NCBI GenBank assembly: GCA_002721175.1
Contig: PBJR01000008.1
Location: 177,477-212,729, forward strand
DNA length: 35,253 nt
Source of the DNA: Flavobacteriaceae bacterium
Lineage (GTDB): Bacteria; Bacteroidota; Bacteroidia; Flavobacteriales; Flavobacteriaceae
Direction of reading: 5' to 3'
In this document: positions 1-9,929 of the stretch, one piece after another
Layout: every line of letters starts with the position of its first letter
Numbering within the stretch: position 1 is the first letter of the stretch
The notes under the pieces: model-generated
What the model was told of the DNA's origin: nothing
Seen by the model: the letters and a program-made list of their open reading frames with translations, nothing else
Databases searched by the model: none
Translations under genes and position numbers: made by a program

Positions 1-100
1 AGAAGATTATTTATTTTTTTAATTTTTTTATTGGAGATTAATTGAGATTTCATCGTCAGTTTAATCAATAGTTGTAATTTATTAAATTTTATTGGAAAAG

Positions 101-1402
101 CTACTGAACTATTCCATATAAATCAAAGTCAGAGGCCTTAACCACTTTTACATTTGTAAACTCCCCAACTCTAAGAAAGACTTTAGAAGCGTCTATCAAA
201 ACCTCATTATCTATATCAGGTGAGTCATGCTCAGTGCGGCCAATAAAATATTGACCATCTTTTCGATCAATTAAAACTTTAAAAGTTTTACCTACTTTAA
301 GCTGATTTAATTCCCATGATATTTGAGATTGTAGTTCCATAATCTCATTAGCACGTGATTGTTTGACCTCTTGAGGTATATTGTCTTCTAAATTATAAGC
401 ATAAGTGTTTTCTTCATGCGAATAAGTAAAACATCCAAGACGTTCAAATCGCATATCTTTAACCCATTGCTTTAACAGTTTAAAGTCCTCTTCAGTTTCA
501 CCAGGGTAACCAACAATTAAAGTTGTACGTATAGCAATATTGGGTACTTGTTGACGAAATTTTTGAATTAATTTTGTGGTTCTATTATGTGTTGTACCTC
601 TGCGCATACTTTTTAAAATGTTATCTGAAATATGTTGTAACGGAATATCTAAATAATTACATATTTTATCCTCTTTATTAATAACTTTTAAAACATCTTC
701 AGGGAATCCAGTAGGAAAAGCATAATGTAATCGAATCCACTCAATACCATCTATTTTTACCAATGCATTAAGTAATTCAGCAAGGCAACGTCTTTTGTAT
801 AAATCTAAACCATAATAAGTCAAATCTTGAGCAATCAAAATAAGTTCCTTAACTCCGCTGGAGGCTAATTTCTTAGCTTCAATTACTAGATCTGAAATAG
901 ATTTGGATCGATGCTTACCACGCATCAATGGAATAGCGCAAAAACTACATGGCCGATCACAACCCTCTGAAATTTTTAGGTATGCATAATTTTTTGGAGT
1001 AGTTATTATTCTCTCACCAATCAACTCGTGTTTGTAATCGGCACCTAAGACCTTTAAAAGTTGGGGCAAATCAGAAGTACCAAAGTATTGATCTACATTA
1101 GCTATTTCTTTTTCCAAATCGGATTTATACCGCTCACTCAAACATCCTGTAACAAATACTTTATCTACTTTGCCTTCATTTTTTTTTCTTACAAATTCTA
1201 AAATTGTGTTAATACTTTCTGCCTTTGCATTTTCAATGAAGCCACAAGTGTTAACAACAACAATATTCCCTTCTTTTTCGTGTGATACCTCTTTTCCATT
1301 TGCTTTTAACTGGCCCATTAAAACTTCGCTGTCATATATATTTTTACTACATCCTAATGTTACAACGTTAATCTTGTTAGATTTAATTGATTTTGTTCTC
1401 AT
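101..1402 (-). CDS. rimO: Ribosomal protein S12 methylthiotransferase RimO (radical SAM, MiaB-like)
   Basis: 433-aa ORF; N-terminal VTLGCSKNIYDSE motif; radical SAM motif EGCDRPCSFCAIP; C-terminal TRAM-like region. Confidence 0.95.
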   Translation of the reverse strand: MRTKSIKSNKINVVTLGCSKNIYDSEVLMGQLKANGKEVSHEKEGNIVVVNTCGFIENAKAESINTILEFVRKKNEGKVDKVFVTGCLSERYKSDLEKEIANVDQYFGTSDLPQLLKVLGADYKHELIGERIITTPKNYAYLKISEGCDRPCSFCAIPLMRGKHRSKSISDLVIEAKKLASSGVKELILIAQDLTYYGLDLYKRRCLAELLNALVKIDGIEWIRLHYAFPTGFPEDVLKVINKEDKICNYLDIPLQHISDNILKSMRRGTTHNRTTKLIQKFRQQVPNIAIRTTLIVGYPGETEEDFKLLKQWVKDMRFERLGCFTYSHEENTYAYNLEDNIPQEVKQSRANEIMELQSQISWELNQLKVGKTFKVLIDRKDGQYFIGRTEHDSPDIDNEVLIDASKVFLRVGEFTNVKVVKASDFDLYGIVQ

Positions 1403-1410
1403 TTAGAATT

Positions 1411-3033
1411 CTAATTATAATTTTCAGGTGCAACGCGCTTATTAGCTATTTTTTCAAAACAATATCCAAATTTGTAGAGTTCATTTTCATTGTATGGCTT
1501 TGATATGAAAGTCAAACCTTTGGGTTCACCAATTTTACTAAAACCCATTGGAATAGTTAATGCTGGATATTCTGCTACTGCTGCATAACTCGCATGATAA
1601 TTATTTACTGATAAGATAGCATCTAATTGAAGCTCATTAAGAAAAAAATCAAAATATTCACGCCCCTTATTTTTAAGGGTTGTCTTGATAGATTCAAATT
1701 CTTCCTTTGAAACATCATCGGAAATAATTCCATTGAATAACTTTTGCCCATAAGGTGCTCTTTTCAAACTATCTAAATTATTGAAATCTATAATTGATTG
1801 AACCCCATCAAAGTTTATTTTTTTTGAGCTATGGTTATTAAAATATAGCTTAAGATCAGATTTCATATCTATATTCAATAGTTTAAGAAAGCCGTTAAGT
1901 TTAATGTCTCCAGGGCTAATCATGATGATTTCAGCATCATTTTCGCTTATTAAATCAATTGCTTTTTCGTAAAGTGAATCAACCATTAATTCTCGTATAA
2001 CACCAAAACGCTTTTTTTTAAATGTAAAGTTCGTAATTTCTTCAATATTAATTTTGTCGGCATTTACGGACTTGAGATCATTAGCGTCTTTACCTAGCAT
2101 TTCATTATAAAGAAGTAAATTATCAATAGTAAATCTTGAAATTGGTCCAGGGGTGTCTAGTGTACTTGAGATTGGTATGATTCCACTTCTACTTATTGTA
2201 CCCACTGTGGGTTTTAAACCTACTGTAGACGCTTGACTTGATGGGGATAAAATTGATCCAGAAGTCTCAGTTCCCACAGCAGCAGCACAAAAGCTTGCTG
2301 ATACAGCCACAGCACTTCCTGAGCTTGAACCGCCTGTATCAAATACTTTCCTGCGGTAAGGATTAAAAGTTTGACCACCTACAGCACTGTAACCACTAGG
2401 ACAATCGCCACAAAAAAAATAAGCCCATTCACTCATGTTGGCCTTACCTAGAATCAAAGCACCAGATGATTTAATCTTTGTAGTTACAAAAGCATCTACT
2501 GTAAAATTATCTAACAAGGCTACTGAACCTGCAGTTGTCGGCATACCCTCAGTATTGATATTATCCTTCAAAATTATCGGCATACCATATAAGGAAAAAA
2601 CTGACATTCCCTTAGGCCTATTTTTGTCTTTTAATTTTGCTTCGCTAATTAATTTTGGATTAATGGAAATTATTGAATTGAGTGATTTTTTATTTAATCT
2701 ATCAAAAACTTTAATTCTATATAAATAAAACAAAGCTAAATCTTCATAACTCATTTTTCCATCACTCACATGTTGTTGCATAGTAGGAATATCTTTGTTC
2801 AAAATTAATGGCTTTAGCTCAAGATAACGGTCAACAGAAAAATTATTTAAGTAATCAATTTGTGTTGTCCACAATGAATCTAATTTAATAAAGTTTGAAT
2901 CTTCAACTTTAAAATCATAGAAGTAGGACTCAGAATTACTTGTTGCACGGCTTGGACTTAAGTTTTTTGGATAATTTTTACAACTATTAAACAAAGTCAG
3001 GACCAGAACCAAAATAAAACTCCTCAGTATCAT
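1411..3033 (-). CDS. Amidase-signature family protein, probable lipoprotein
   Basis: 540-aa ORF with amidase signature GGSSSGSAVAVSASFCAAAVGTETSGSILSPSS; N-terminus has a hydrophobic stretch followed by Cys (LFNSC), lipobox-like. Confidence 0.88.
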   Translation of the reverse strand: MILRSFILVLVLTLFNSCKNYPKNLSPSRATSNSESYFYDFKVEDSNFIKLDSLWTTQIDYLNNFSVDRYLELKPLILNKDIPTMQQHVSDGKMSYEDLALFYLYRIKVFDRLNKKSLNSIISINPKLISEAKLKDKNRPKGMSVFSLYGMPIILKDNINTEGMPTTAGSVALLDNFTVDAFVTTKIKSSGALILGKANMSEWAYFFCGDCPSGYSAVGGQTFNPYRRKVFDTGGSSSGSAVAVSASFCAAAVGTETSGSILSPSSQASTVGLKPTVGTISRSGIIPISSTLDTPGPISRFTIDNLLLYNEMLGKDANDLKSVNADKINIEEITNFTFKKKRFGVIRELMVDSLYEKAIDLISENDAEIIMISPGDIKLNGFLKLLNIDMKSDLKLYFNNHSSKKINFDGVQSIIDFNNLDSLKRAPYGQKLFNGIISDDVSKEEFESIKTTLKNKGREYFDFFLNELQLDAILSVNNYHASYAAVAEYPALTIPMGFSKIGEPKGLTFISKPYNENELYKFGYCFEKIANKRVAPENYN

Positions 3034-3038
3034 TTTAT

Positions 3039-3983
3039 TTATTTAAAAAAAGAATCCACAAATTCAAATTTATCAAATAATTGAAGATCATCAATATGTT
3101 CACCAACTCCTATATACTTAACAGGTATTTTAAATTGATCACTAATACCAATTATAACACCTCCTTTTGCTGTCCCATCTAGTTTTGTCACTGCCAATGC
3201 ATTAACCTCGGTTGTAGCAGTAAATTGTTTAGCTTGCTCAAAAGCGTTTTGACCAGTTGATCCATCAATAACTAATAAAATTTCATCTGGGACGCTGGGT
3301 ATCAGCTTCTGCATAACCCTTTTAATCTTTGTCAATTCATTCATCAAATTTATTTTATTGTGTAATCGTCCTGCAGTGTCAATTATTACAACATCCGCAT
3401 TTGAACTAATCGCACTTTGTAATGTATCGAATGCAACTGAGGCAGGATCACTACCCATTTTTTGTTTAACTACTGGAACATCAACACGATTTGCCCAAAT
3501 TTCTAGTTGATCAATGGCAGCAGCTCTAAAAGTATCTGATGCGCCTAAAACAACATTTAAACCAGCTTTTTTAAATTTATATGCTAACTTACCTATTGTT
3601 GTTGTTTTCCCCACTCCATTAACCCCAACAACAAGAATTACATACGGAGACTTTTGATTAAAAGTTTTTGATATTGCTGAATTATTTTCTAAAAGTAAAG
3701 CAGTTATTTCCTCTTTTAATATTAAATTTAATTCATCTGTTCCAATAAATTTATCTCTTGCTACACGAGCTTCAATCTGATCTATTATTTTAAGAGTTGT
3801 TTTAACACCAACATCGCTACTAATTAAGATATCCTCTAAATCGTCTAAAACCGCATCATCAACTTTTGATTTACCAACTAGAGCCTTACCTAGTTTAGCA
3901 AAAAAACTGGATTTGGATTTTTCAATTCCTTGGTCAAGTCTTACTTTTTTATCTGATGAAAATATTCTTTTAAAAAAACTCAT
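3039..3983 (-). CDS. ftsY: Signal recognition particle receptor FtsY
   Basis: SRP GTPase motifs GVNGVGKTTTIGKLA, DTFRAAAIDQL, DTAGRLHNK, TKLDGTAKGG; the likely start is MSFFKRIF at 3983 rather than the ORF-track Met at 4013. Confidence 0.95.
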   Translation of the reverse strand: MSFFKRIFSSDKKVRLDQGIEKSKSSFFAKLGKALVGKSKVDDAVLDDLEDILISSDVGVKTTLKIIDQIEARVARDKFIGTDELNLILKEEITALLLENNSAISKTFNQKSPYVILVVGVNGVGKTTTIGKLAYKFKKAGLNVVLGASDTFRAAAIDQLEIWANRVDVPVVKQKMGSDPASVAFDTLQSAISSNADVVIIDTAGRLHNKINLMNELTKIKRVMQKLIPSVPDEILLVIDGSTGQNAFEQAKQFTATTEVNALAVTKLDGTAKGGVIIGISDQFKIPVKYIGVGEHIDDLQLFDKFEFVDSFFK

Positions 3984-4029
3984 ATAAATTTCGAAATTTT
4001 GAGATAATACCAAGTTAATGAAAAAAATA

Positions 4030-4053
4030 AAAGCTGCTATAAGTAGCAGCTTT
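4030..4053 (-). terminator. Rho-independent-type terminator hairpin between the DUF4295 gene and ftsY
   Basis: Perfect 10-bp stem AAAGCTGCTA/TAGCAGCTTT with 4-nt loop TAAG; T-rich on both flanks (minus-strand tail TTATTTTTTTC), so potentially bidirectional. Confidence 0.75.
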
Positions 4054-4075
4054 TTAGTTTGTTGATTTTTGCAAT

Positions 4076-4228
4076 TTAATTTTTATTTAAAAATTCATTT
4101 ACTCTGTCAGGTGGCAAAATCGTTTCAACAAACGTATACGCACCTGACTTGGGGGATTTAACCATTTTTATTGCTTTTGTTAAGCGTTTAGAACCTGTTT
4201 GAAGTGTTGCCACTGATTTCTTAGCCAT
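4076..4228 (-). CDS. DUF4295-like small protein (50 aa)
   Basis: Not in the ORF track; translating the minus strand from 4228 gives MAKKSVATLQTGSKRLTKAIKMVKSPKSGAYTFVETILPPDRVNEFLNKN*; position after rpmG matches the rpmB-rpmG-DUF4295-ftsY order known in Bacteroidota. Confidence 0.85.
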   Translation of the reverse strand: MAKKSVATLQTGSKRLTKAIKMVKSPKSGAYTFVETILPPDRVNEFLNKN

Positions 4229-4236
4229 AATCTATA

Positions 4237-4419
4237 TTATTTGATTTCTTTATGAACTGTCATCCTCTTCAAAATTGGATTAAATTTCTTTAATTCCATA
4301 CGATCGGGTGTATTTTTTTTGTTTTTTGTAGTAATGTATCTTGAGGTACCAGATTTACCGGAATCTTTGTGTTCAGTACACTCCAATATTACTTGTACTC
4401 TATTACCTTTTTTTGCCAT
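4237..4419 (-). CDS. rpmG: 50S ribosomal protein L33
   Basis: 60 aa, [48 protein letters not shown]. Confidence 0.95.
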   Translation of the reverse strand: MAKKGNRVQVILECTEHKDSGKSGTSRYITTKNKKNTPDRMELKKFNPILKRMTVHKEIK

Positions 4420-4430
4420 TATTTAAAATT

Positions 4431-4667
4431 TTATTTAAAAAAACCCTTTTCCCGGGCTAATTTAATTGCTTTGGATATGCCTATTTTATTTATTGTCTTC
4501 AAGGCTGATGTTGAGACTTTCAGTGTAATCCACTTATCTTCTTCTGGAATATAAAATCTCTTTTTTTGGAGATTTGCATTGAATCTGCGCTTGGTTCTAT
4601 TGAGCGAGTGTGATACATTATTACCAACAATGGATTTTTTTCCGGTTATTTCACAAATTCTAGACAT
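4431..4667 (-). CDS. rpmB: 50S ribosomal protein L28
   Basis: 78 aa, MSRICEITGKKSIVGNNVSHSLNRTKRRFNANLQKKRF. Confidence 0.95.
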   Translation of the reverse strand: MSRICEITGKKSIVGNNVSHSLNRTKRRFNANLQKKRFYIPEEDKWITLKVSTSALKTINKIGISKAIKLAREKGFFK

Positions 4668-4696
4668 AAGTCTATATATTTATTAAAATTGAGTTG

Positions 4697-4727
4697 CAAA
4701 AATAAAAAATATTGGTAAGTTGACAAA
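4697..4727 (-). promoter_or_regulatory. Bacteroidota-type promoter for rpmB-rpmG-DUF4295
   Basis: On the minus strand: TTTG-N19-TATTTTTG, matching the -33 TTTG / -7 TAnnTTTG consensus with the canonical 19-nt spacing, 30 nt upstream of the rpmB start. Confidence 0.7.
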
Positions 4728-4736
4728 TTTTGTAAA

Positions 4737-5984
4737 TCAATTTTTAAAAATTTCTCTTTGAAAAAGAGTTAATGCCATATTGATTGTCTTGGTCAAAACC
4801 CTTTCTCTCCCTGTACCAAAAGAAAATTGCCTAGAAAAAACCTTTTCTGGGGTAACAATAGCAATACAAACATTACCAATATCAGTATCAGATTCACCTT
4901 TTGTTGGTCCCGCATTTCCAGTAGTAGAAATAGCATAATCTGATGAAAAAATTTTTTTTACTCCTATTGCCATTGACTCTGCTACTTTCAAGCTAACTAC
5001 AGATTGTTCAGAAATAAGATTTGGATTTACTCCTAAGATTCTAATTTTACTTTTTGTATCATATGCAACCATGCCTCCTTTAAAAAATTTTGATGACCCA
5101 GGATTAGCGGTAAATTTTGCTGCTAAACCTCCACCACTGCAACTTTCTGCGATTGATAAAGTTTTATTTAATTTAACTAATTGTGATCCAATAATCTTCT
5201 CAATGGAGTTATCCTCCTCAAATCCAACAAAAATATCAGATATTAAAGGCAATAATTTTTGAATTTCAGACTCAATTTTGTTTGCGACTTCATTTCGATT
5301 AATACCGATTGAAGAAATTCTTAGACGAACACGCCCAAGACTTGGTAAATAGGCAAATTTAATTGATTTTGGAAGGCCATTTTCCCAATCATTAATACGC
5401 TTCGCTATCATACTTTCACCAAGTCCATAGGTTAAAATAGTTTTTTTTACTGCTACAGGTAAATCAAAAGTACTTATCAATTTAGGCAAAACCTCCAACT
5501 CTAAGATTGATTTCATTTCAGTGGGGACTCCAGGAAGGGCTATAAAAATTTTACTCCGTTTTTCATACCAAATTCCAGGCGCTGATCCCATATAGTTCAT
5601 TAAAACAATTGATCTTGAAGGAACCAGAGCTTGATCTAGATTTACTTTCAACAAGGGCTGTTTTATATGTTTTTTCCATATGTTTTTAATGTTTAATAAA
5701 ACATCTTCATTTTCTATAAGAGTGTCATTAAAATATTCCGTTAAAACACTTTTAGTAATATCATCGTTAGTTGGACCCAATCCACCAGTTAAAATTATTA
5801 AATCAGAGCATTTTTCAGCATTTTTTATAGTTTCAATAATATGTTCTTTATCATCACTAACAGATGATATTTGGAAAACTTCAATTCCAATATTAAATAA
5901 TTCATTTGCAATGTGAGCGGAATTTGAATCAATTATTTGACCAATTAAAATTTCATCTCCTATGGTTATGATTTCCGCTTTCAT
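4737..5984 (-). CDS. cinA: CinA family nicotinamide-nucleotide amidohydrolase / competence-damage protein
   Basis: 415 aa; N-terminal MoCF-like IGDEILIGQIIDSNSAHIA and LTGGLGPTNDDIT; C-terminal AESCSGGGLAAKFTANPGSSKFFKGG and STTGNAGPT. Confidence 0.93.
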   Translation of the reverse strand: MKAEIITIGDEILIGQIIDSNSAHIANELFNIGIEVFQISSVSDDKEHIIETIKNAEKCSDLIILTGGLGPTNDDITKSVLTEYFNDTLIENEDVLLNIKNIWKKHIKQPLLKVNLDQALVPSRSIVLMNYMGSAPGIWYEKRSKIFIALPGVPTEMKSILELEVLPKLISTFDLPVAVKKTILTYGLGESMIAKRINDWENGLPKSIKFAYLPSLGRVRLRISSIGINRNEVANKIESEIQKLLPLISDIFVGFEEDNSIEKIIGSQLVKLNKTLSIAESCSGGGLAAKFTANPGSSKFFKGGMVAYDTKSKIRILGVNPNLISEQSVVSLKVAESMAIGVKKIFSSDYAISTTGNAGPTKGESDTDIGNVCIAIVTPEKVFSRQFSFGTGRERVLTKTINMALTLFQREIFKN

Positions 5985-6596
5985 TTACTTAATTTTTATT
6001 GAAAAAAATTCTTCATTTTCAATGTAACCTTTTAAAATATCCCCTGAGAATACTGGACCTACTCCAGATGGAGTTCCAGTAAAAATTATGTCTCCAATTT
6101 TTAGAGTGAAATATCTGGAAATATAGCTTATTATTTCATCAATACCCCACATCATATCGGACGTATTTCCTATCTGTACCAGAAATTGATTTTTTTTTAA
6201 ACTAAAATTGATATTCGATAAATTCTTAAAATTTGATTTTGATACCCATTTTCCTATCAAAGCAGAACCATCAAAAGCTTTAGCTTTTTCCCAAGGTAAC
6301 CCATTAAGTTTTAACTTGTTTTGTAAATCTCTGGCAGTAAAGTCTAACCCCAAACCAATTTTATCATAATACGTGTGCGCAAATTCTTTATCAATGTATT
6401 TACCAACCTTGTTTATTTTTACTAATAATTCGAGCTCATGATGAATATCGCTAAAAATATCAGGGATAAAAAAAGGCTGGTTACAATTAATTACGGCAGA
6501 GTCTGGCTTTAGAAATACTACTGGATGTTCTTGTATGATATTACCAAGCTCATCAATATGCTTTTCGTAATTACTACCAATGCAAATTAATTTCAT
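5985..6596 (-). CDS. Fumarylacetoacetate hydrolase family protein
   Basis: 203 aa; FLKPDSAVI, HHELELLVKI, GLDFTARDLQ, IIFTGTPSGVGPV motifs. Confidence 0.9.
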   Translation of the reverse strand: MKLICIGSNYEKHIDELGNIIQEHPVVFLKPDSAVINCNQPFFIPDIFSDIHHELELLVKINKVGKYIDKEFAHTYYDKIGLGLDFTARDLQNKLKLNGLPWEKAKAFDGSALIGKWVSKSNFKNLSNINFSLKKNQFLVQIGNTSDMMWGIDEIISYISRYFTLKIGDIIFTGTPSGVGPVFSGDILKGYIENEEFFSIKIK

Positions 6597-7373
6597 TTAA
6601 TCTAATTTATTGTTCATAACACGTAATTTTATTGAAGTCAAAACTTTCTTAGTGTAGAGTGGAAAATCTGCATCTAACAACCAACCAAAATACCCAGGCT
6701 CAGACTCCAAAATTTCTGAAACTTTTTTTCCTTTATGCTTGCCAAAATTAAACACCTCAGCTCCATGGTTATCGAATCCAATAAAACCAGCAAAATCTGC
6801 GAATTTTCTGTGTGTACTGAACTCAGCCAAAAACTTTGTGTTATTTTTCAGAGCATCATAATGATCTAATTGAGCTTTTAACACCTCGTAAGTTGCCATT
6901 GTATCGACTTCAGCCCTGTGAGCTCCATCTAAATTTTTATCACAATAAAATTTATATGCAGAGGCTAAATTACGTTTTTCCATTTTATGAAATATTGTTT
7001 GAACATCAACAGAAAATTTATTTTTCATGTCAAATTCCACTTCAGCTCGTAACATTTCTTCTGCTAAAATTGGAATGTCAAATCTATTGGAATTAAAACC
7101 CCCAAGATCTGAATCTTTGATAAATTCATTGACCTCTCTAGCTACCATTTTGAAAGTAGGGGCGTCAACAACATCCTCGTTAGAAATTCCGTGTATAGCG
7201 GTTGCGTCAGGTGAAATACTAATTTCAGGATTTATTAGCCATGTTTTTTTTTGTTCTGTATTGTTTGGGAATACTTTAAGTAGAGAAATTTCTACAATTC
7301 TGTCCTTGGTAATGTTTACTCCTGTAGTTTCTAAGTCAAAAAAACAAATCGGTCTAATTAAATTTAATTTCAT
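6597..7373 (-). CDS. 3'-5' exonuclease (DnaQ/DNA polymerase III epsilon-like)
   Basis: 258 aa; ExoI CFFDLETTGVN, ExoII LGGFNSNRFDIPIL, ExoIII AHRAEVDTMATYEVL. Confidence 0.9.
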   Translation of the reverse strand: MKLNLIRPICFFDLETTGVNITKDRIVEISLLKVFPNNTEQKKTWLINPEISISPDATAIHGISNEDVVDAPTFKMVAREVNEFIKDSDLGGFNSNRFDIPILAEEMLRAEVEFDMKNKFSVDVQTIFHKMEKRNLASAYKFYCDKNLDGAHRAEVDTMATYEVLKAQLDHYDALKNNTKFLAEFSTHRKFADFAGFIGFDNHGAEVFNFGKHKGKKVSEILESEPGYFGWLLDADFPLYTKKVLTSIKLRVMNNKLD

Positions 7374-7378
7374 ACAAT

Positions 7379-8740
7379 TTAGATAGATCTATTTTCATCC
7401 CATGATTCCAGAACTTCTTTGACAGTCTTCAAAAAGTTTCCACCAAGTGCACCATTAATTACCCTGTGGTCATAAGAATGAGACAAATAAACCTTTTGAC
7501 GAATTCCAATAAAATCTCCATCAATTGTTTCTATGACAGATGGCACCTTGCGGACAGCACCTATTGCTAGAATTCCAACCTGAGGCTGATTTATTATAGG
7601 GGTTCCCATTATACTGCCATAACCTCCTACATTCGTAACAGTGTATGTGCCATTTTGAACTTCTTCAGGTTTGAGTTGATTTAACCTAGCTCTCTTTGCT
7701 AAATCATTTACGTGAGTTGTCATACCTTTTAAATTTAGCTGATCAGCATTTTTTATAACTGGAACTATGAGATTACCATCGGATAATGCAGTTGCCATTC
7801 CAAGATTAATAAACTTGTGCTTTACAATTCGATCTCCATCAACCGAAATATTCAACATAGGATGCAAATTCAATGCTTTTGCTACGGCTTCCATGAAAAT
7901 AGGCGTCAGTGTTATTTTCATAGAATAGGTTTCAAAAAATTGATCTTTATTTTTGTTTCTCCAGTCCCAAATTTTGGTAACGTCAACTTCGATAAATGAT
8001 TGTACATGTGCTGAAGTTTGCAATGAACTCAACATATGCTTTGATATCATCTTTCCCATTCTGGTCATTTCAATAATCTCACTATCATTAGTTTTGGAAA
8101 CAAGATTTTGCGATTCAATAACATCAGGTTCAATATTTATAAAATTCGAAGGAGTTGAAACTATTGGATTCACAGCTGAAGAAGATTCCTCAACATCAGA
8201 CGATTTAATACCTGTTTTATTTTTTAAATAATTCAGAATATCCTTTTTTGTTACCCTGCCTGATTTTCCGGTGCCTGAAATAGTATCTAACTCAATTTTA
8301 TCTATCCCCTCTTTTTTTGCAATATTTTTAACTAATGGAGAGTAAAAGCGATCACTTGAAAAATATGTTTTCAATTGGGTCTGATCTGAACTTTTAGAAA
8401 TTGAAAGATCTTTAGCATATACTTCAGGTGAAAATTTTACGTTGGCTTCCAATGCACTTGGCTGAGAGCTGAATTCTGTTTTATTTGAATCTGCAGTAGA
8501 ATCAGTCTCAATAATTGCAAATGTCTCTCCAACTTTTACAATTTTATCAATCCCAAATTTTTTTTCAATTAAAACCCCACTGACTTCGCTTGGCACATCA
8601 CTATCAACTTTGTCTGTAGATATTTCAATTACTGATTCATCAACTTCTACCCGGTCCCCTATGTCTTTAAGCCAAGAATTAATAGTAGCCTCAGCAACAC
8701 TCTCACCCATTTTGGGAAGTTTGAGCTCAAATTTCGCCAT
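7379..8740 (-). CDS. 2-oxo acid dehydrogenase E2 component (dihydrolipoamide acyltransferase)
   Basis: Lipoyl domain with VIEISTDKVDSDVPSEVSG; peripheral subunit-binding domain SPLVKNIAKKEGIDKIELDTISGTGKSGRVTKKDI; catalytic SHSYDHRVINGA. Start MAKFELKLPKMGES at 8740 is preferred over the ORF-track Met at 8776, which overlaps the predicted promoter. Confidence 0.93.
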   Translation of the reverse strand: MAKFELKLPKMGESVAEATINSWLKDIGDRVEVDESVIEISTDKVDSDVPSEVSGVLIEKKFGIDKIVKVGETFAIIETDSTADSNKTEFSSQPSALEANVKFSPEVYAKDLSISKSSDQTQLKTYFSSDRFYSPLVKNIAKKEGIDKIELDTISGTGKSGRVTKKDILNYLKNKTGIKSSDVEESSSAVNPIVSTPSNFINIEPDVIESQNLVSKTNDSEIIEMTRMGKMISKHMLSSLQTSAHVQSFIEVDVTKIWDWRNKNKDQFFETYSMKITLTPIFMEAVAKALNLHPMLNISVDGDRIVKHKFINLGMATALSDGNLIVPVIKNADQLNLKGMTTHVNDLAKRARLNQLKPEEVQNGTYTVTNVGGYGSIMGTPIINQPQVGILAIGAVRKVPSVIETIDGDFIGIRQKVYLSHSYDHRVINGALGGNFLKTVKEVLESWDENRSI

Positions 8741-8773
8741 ATCTCTTCTTTTAAATGCAACAAATTTGCAGTG

Positions 8774-8804
8774 CAAAATTAACGAAAATAAGCGATAAAA
8801 TCAA
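8774..8804 (-). promoter_or_regulatory. Bacteroidota-type promoter for the E2 gene
   Basis: Minus strand TTGA-N19-TAATTTTG (perfect TAnnTTTG at -7, weaker -33), about 34 nt upstream of the preferred start codon. Confidence 0.55.
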
Positions 8805-8832
8805 TTATAATTTTTGTTGTGCGATATTTATT

Positions 8833-9924
8833 TTAATTAAAAAAAAAAATCTTTCCTTTTTGATTTGACTTATTACTACCAATACAATAGCTACTGTTTT
8901 TTGGCCAAATATTAAATGAAATTGAGCTTGAAGAAAAAGTATGGATTTTATTAATTATCTCGGAAAATGATTCTGACTTTGCATCCAAAACTAAATTGTA
9001 TGGATAGTTTTGATCCAATTTATCAAGAGAGCTAATAACACGGTCATTTTTCTTTACATATTTTGTGTTATGAGGATTCAAAAAAACTAAATCTTTTTTT
9101 AAGAAAGTTTTTTCTGTTTTGAAAAAACTTAGGTATGGCATAAAAAAAGTAAATAAATTAATGATTAATTTCATTAGTAATGAAGGTTTGAAATGCTTTC
9201 GATGAAAAACTTTCATTGCCCTGTAAAATTGTCTGTAATGTTGTATATTCTTTGATGAACTCTCCCCCTTAAAATGTATAATTTTAGCACCACCAAAATA
9301 ATAATTAATTTTGTTCATTTTTAGGGCTCTGTAGCATAAGTCAATATCTTCACCATACATAAAAAAATCTTCGTCAAATCCATCAAGCGACATAAAAATT
9401 TTAGTTGGCATAAACATAAATGCTCCAGTTAGTATGTCCACTCTATCGATTGAATTTTGTTTGATATGTGATGCATAATAAGACTTACCATAACCAAAAA
9501 ACTTCATCAGGGTTGAACAATAAGTGGGTAAATTTCTTTTACTTTCTGGTAAAAATTTACCAGAACCATTTATCAGGCAACATCCAATAATACCCAAATT
9601 TTTTTTTCCACGTGAAAATTTAAAAAGCTTTTGAAAAATTTTTTCCTCGACCATAGTGTCGGGATTTAAAATACACACAAAATCTCCTTTCACAATTTCC
9701 TTCACAATATTATTCCCTCTAGAAAAACCAAGATTTTTACTACTTTTTATAAGTTTCACATCAGGAAAATTACTTTTTACCATGGAGCAACTATTATCGC
9801 AGGAATTGTTATCAACAACAATAATTTCAGAAGAAATACCTTCTAACGCTGCTTGAATACTTTGCAAACACAATTCTAAGAAATACCTAACATTATAATT
9901 AAGAATAACAACAGACAACTTCAT
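8833..9924 (-). CDS. Glycosyltransferase family 2 protein
   Basis: 363 aa; MKLSVVILNYNVRYFLELCLQSI, VVDNNSCDNS, NPDTMVEE, GAFMFMPTKIF...DEDFFMYGEDIDLCYR. Confidence 0.93.
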   Translation of the reverse strand: MKLSVVILNYNVRYFLELCLQSIQAALEGISSEIIVVDNNSCDNSCSMVKSNFPDVKLIKSSKNLGFSRGNNIVKEIVKGDFVCILNPDTMVEEKIFQKLFKFSRGKKNLGIIGCCLINGSGKFLPESKRNLPTYCSTLMKFFGYGKSYYASHIKQNSIDRVDILTGAFMFMPTKIFMSLDGFDEDFFMYGEDIDLCYRALKMNKINYYFGGAKIIHFKGESSSKNIQHYRQFYRAMKVFHRKHFKPSLLMKLIINLFTFFMPYLSFFKTEKTFLKKDLVFLNPHNTKYVKKNDRVISSLDKLDQNYPYNLVLDAKSESFSEIINKIHTFSSSSISFNIWPKNSSYCIGSNKSNQKGKIFFFN

Positions 9925-9929
9925 AATTT

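Noticed and set aside
1170-1406. 78-aa plus-strand ORF (and the other short antisense ORFs inside rimO, cinA, the exonuclease, E2, rpoC, rplA, tuf and similar genes)
   Set aside because: All lie opposite confidently identified genes; no independent start or promoter evidence or domain signature.
8833-8850. 11-A run at the 3' end of the glycosyltransferase gene (8839-8849), considered as a third slippage or frameshift site
   Set aside because: It falls in the last codons (IFFFN*), where family conservation is low, so a frameshift cannot be argued from the sequence alone.
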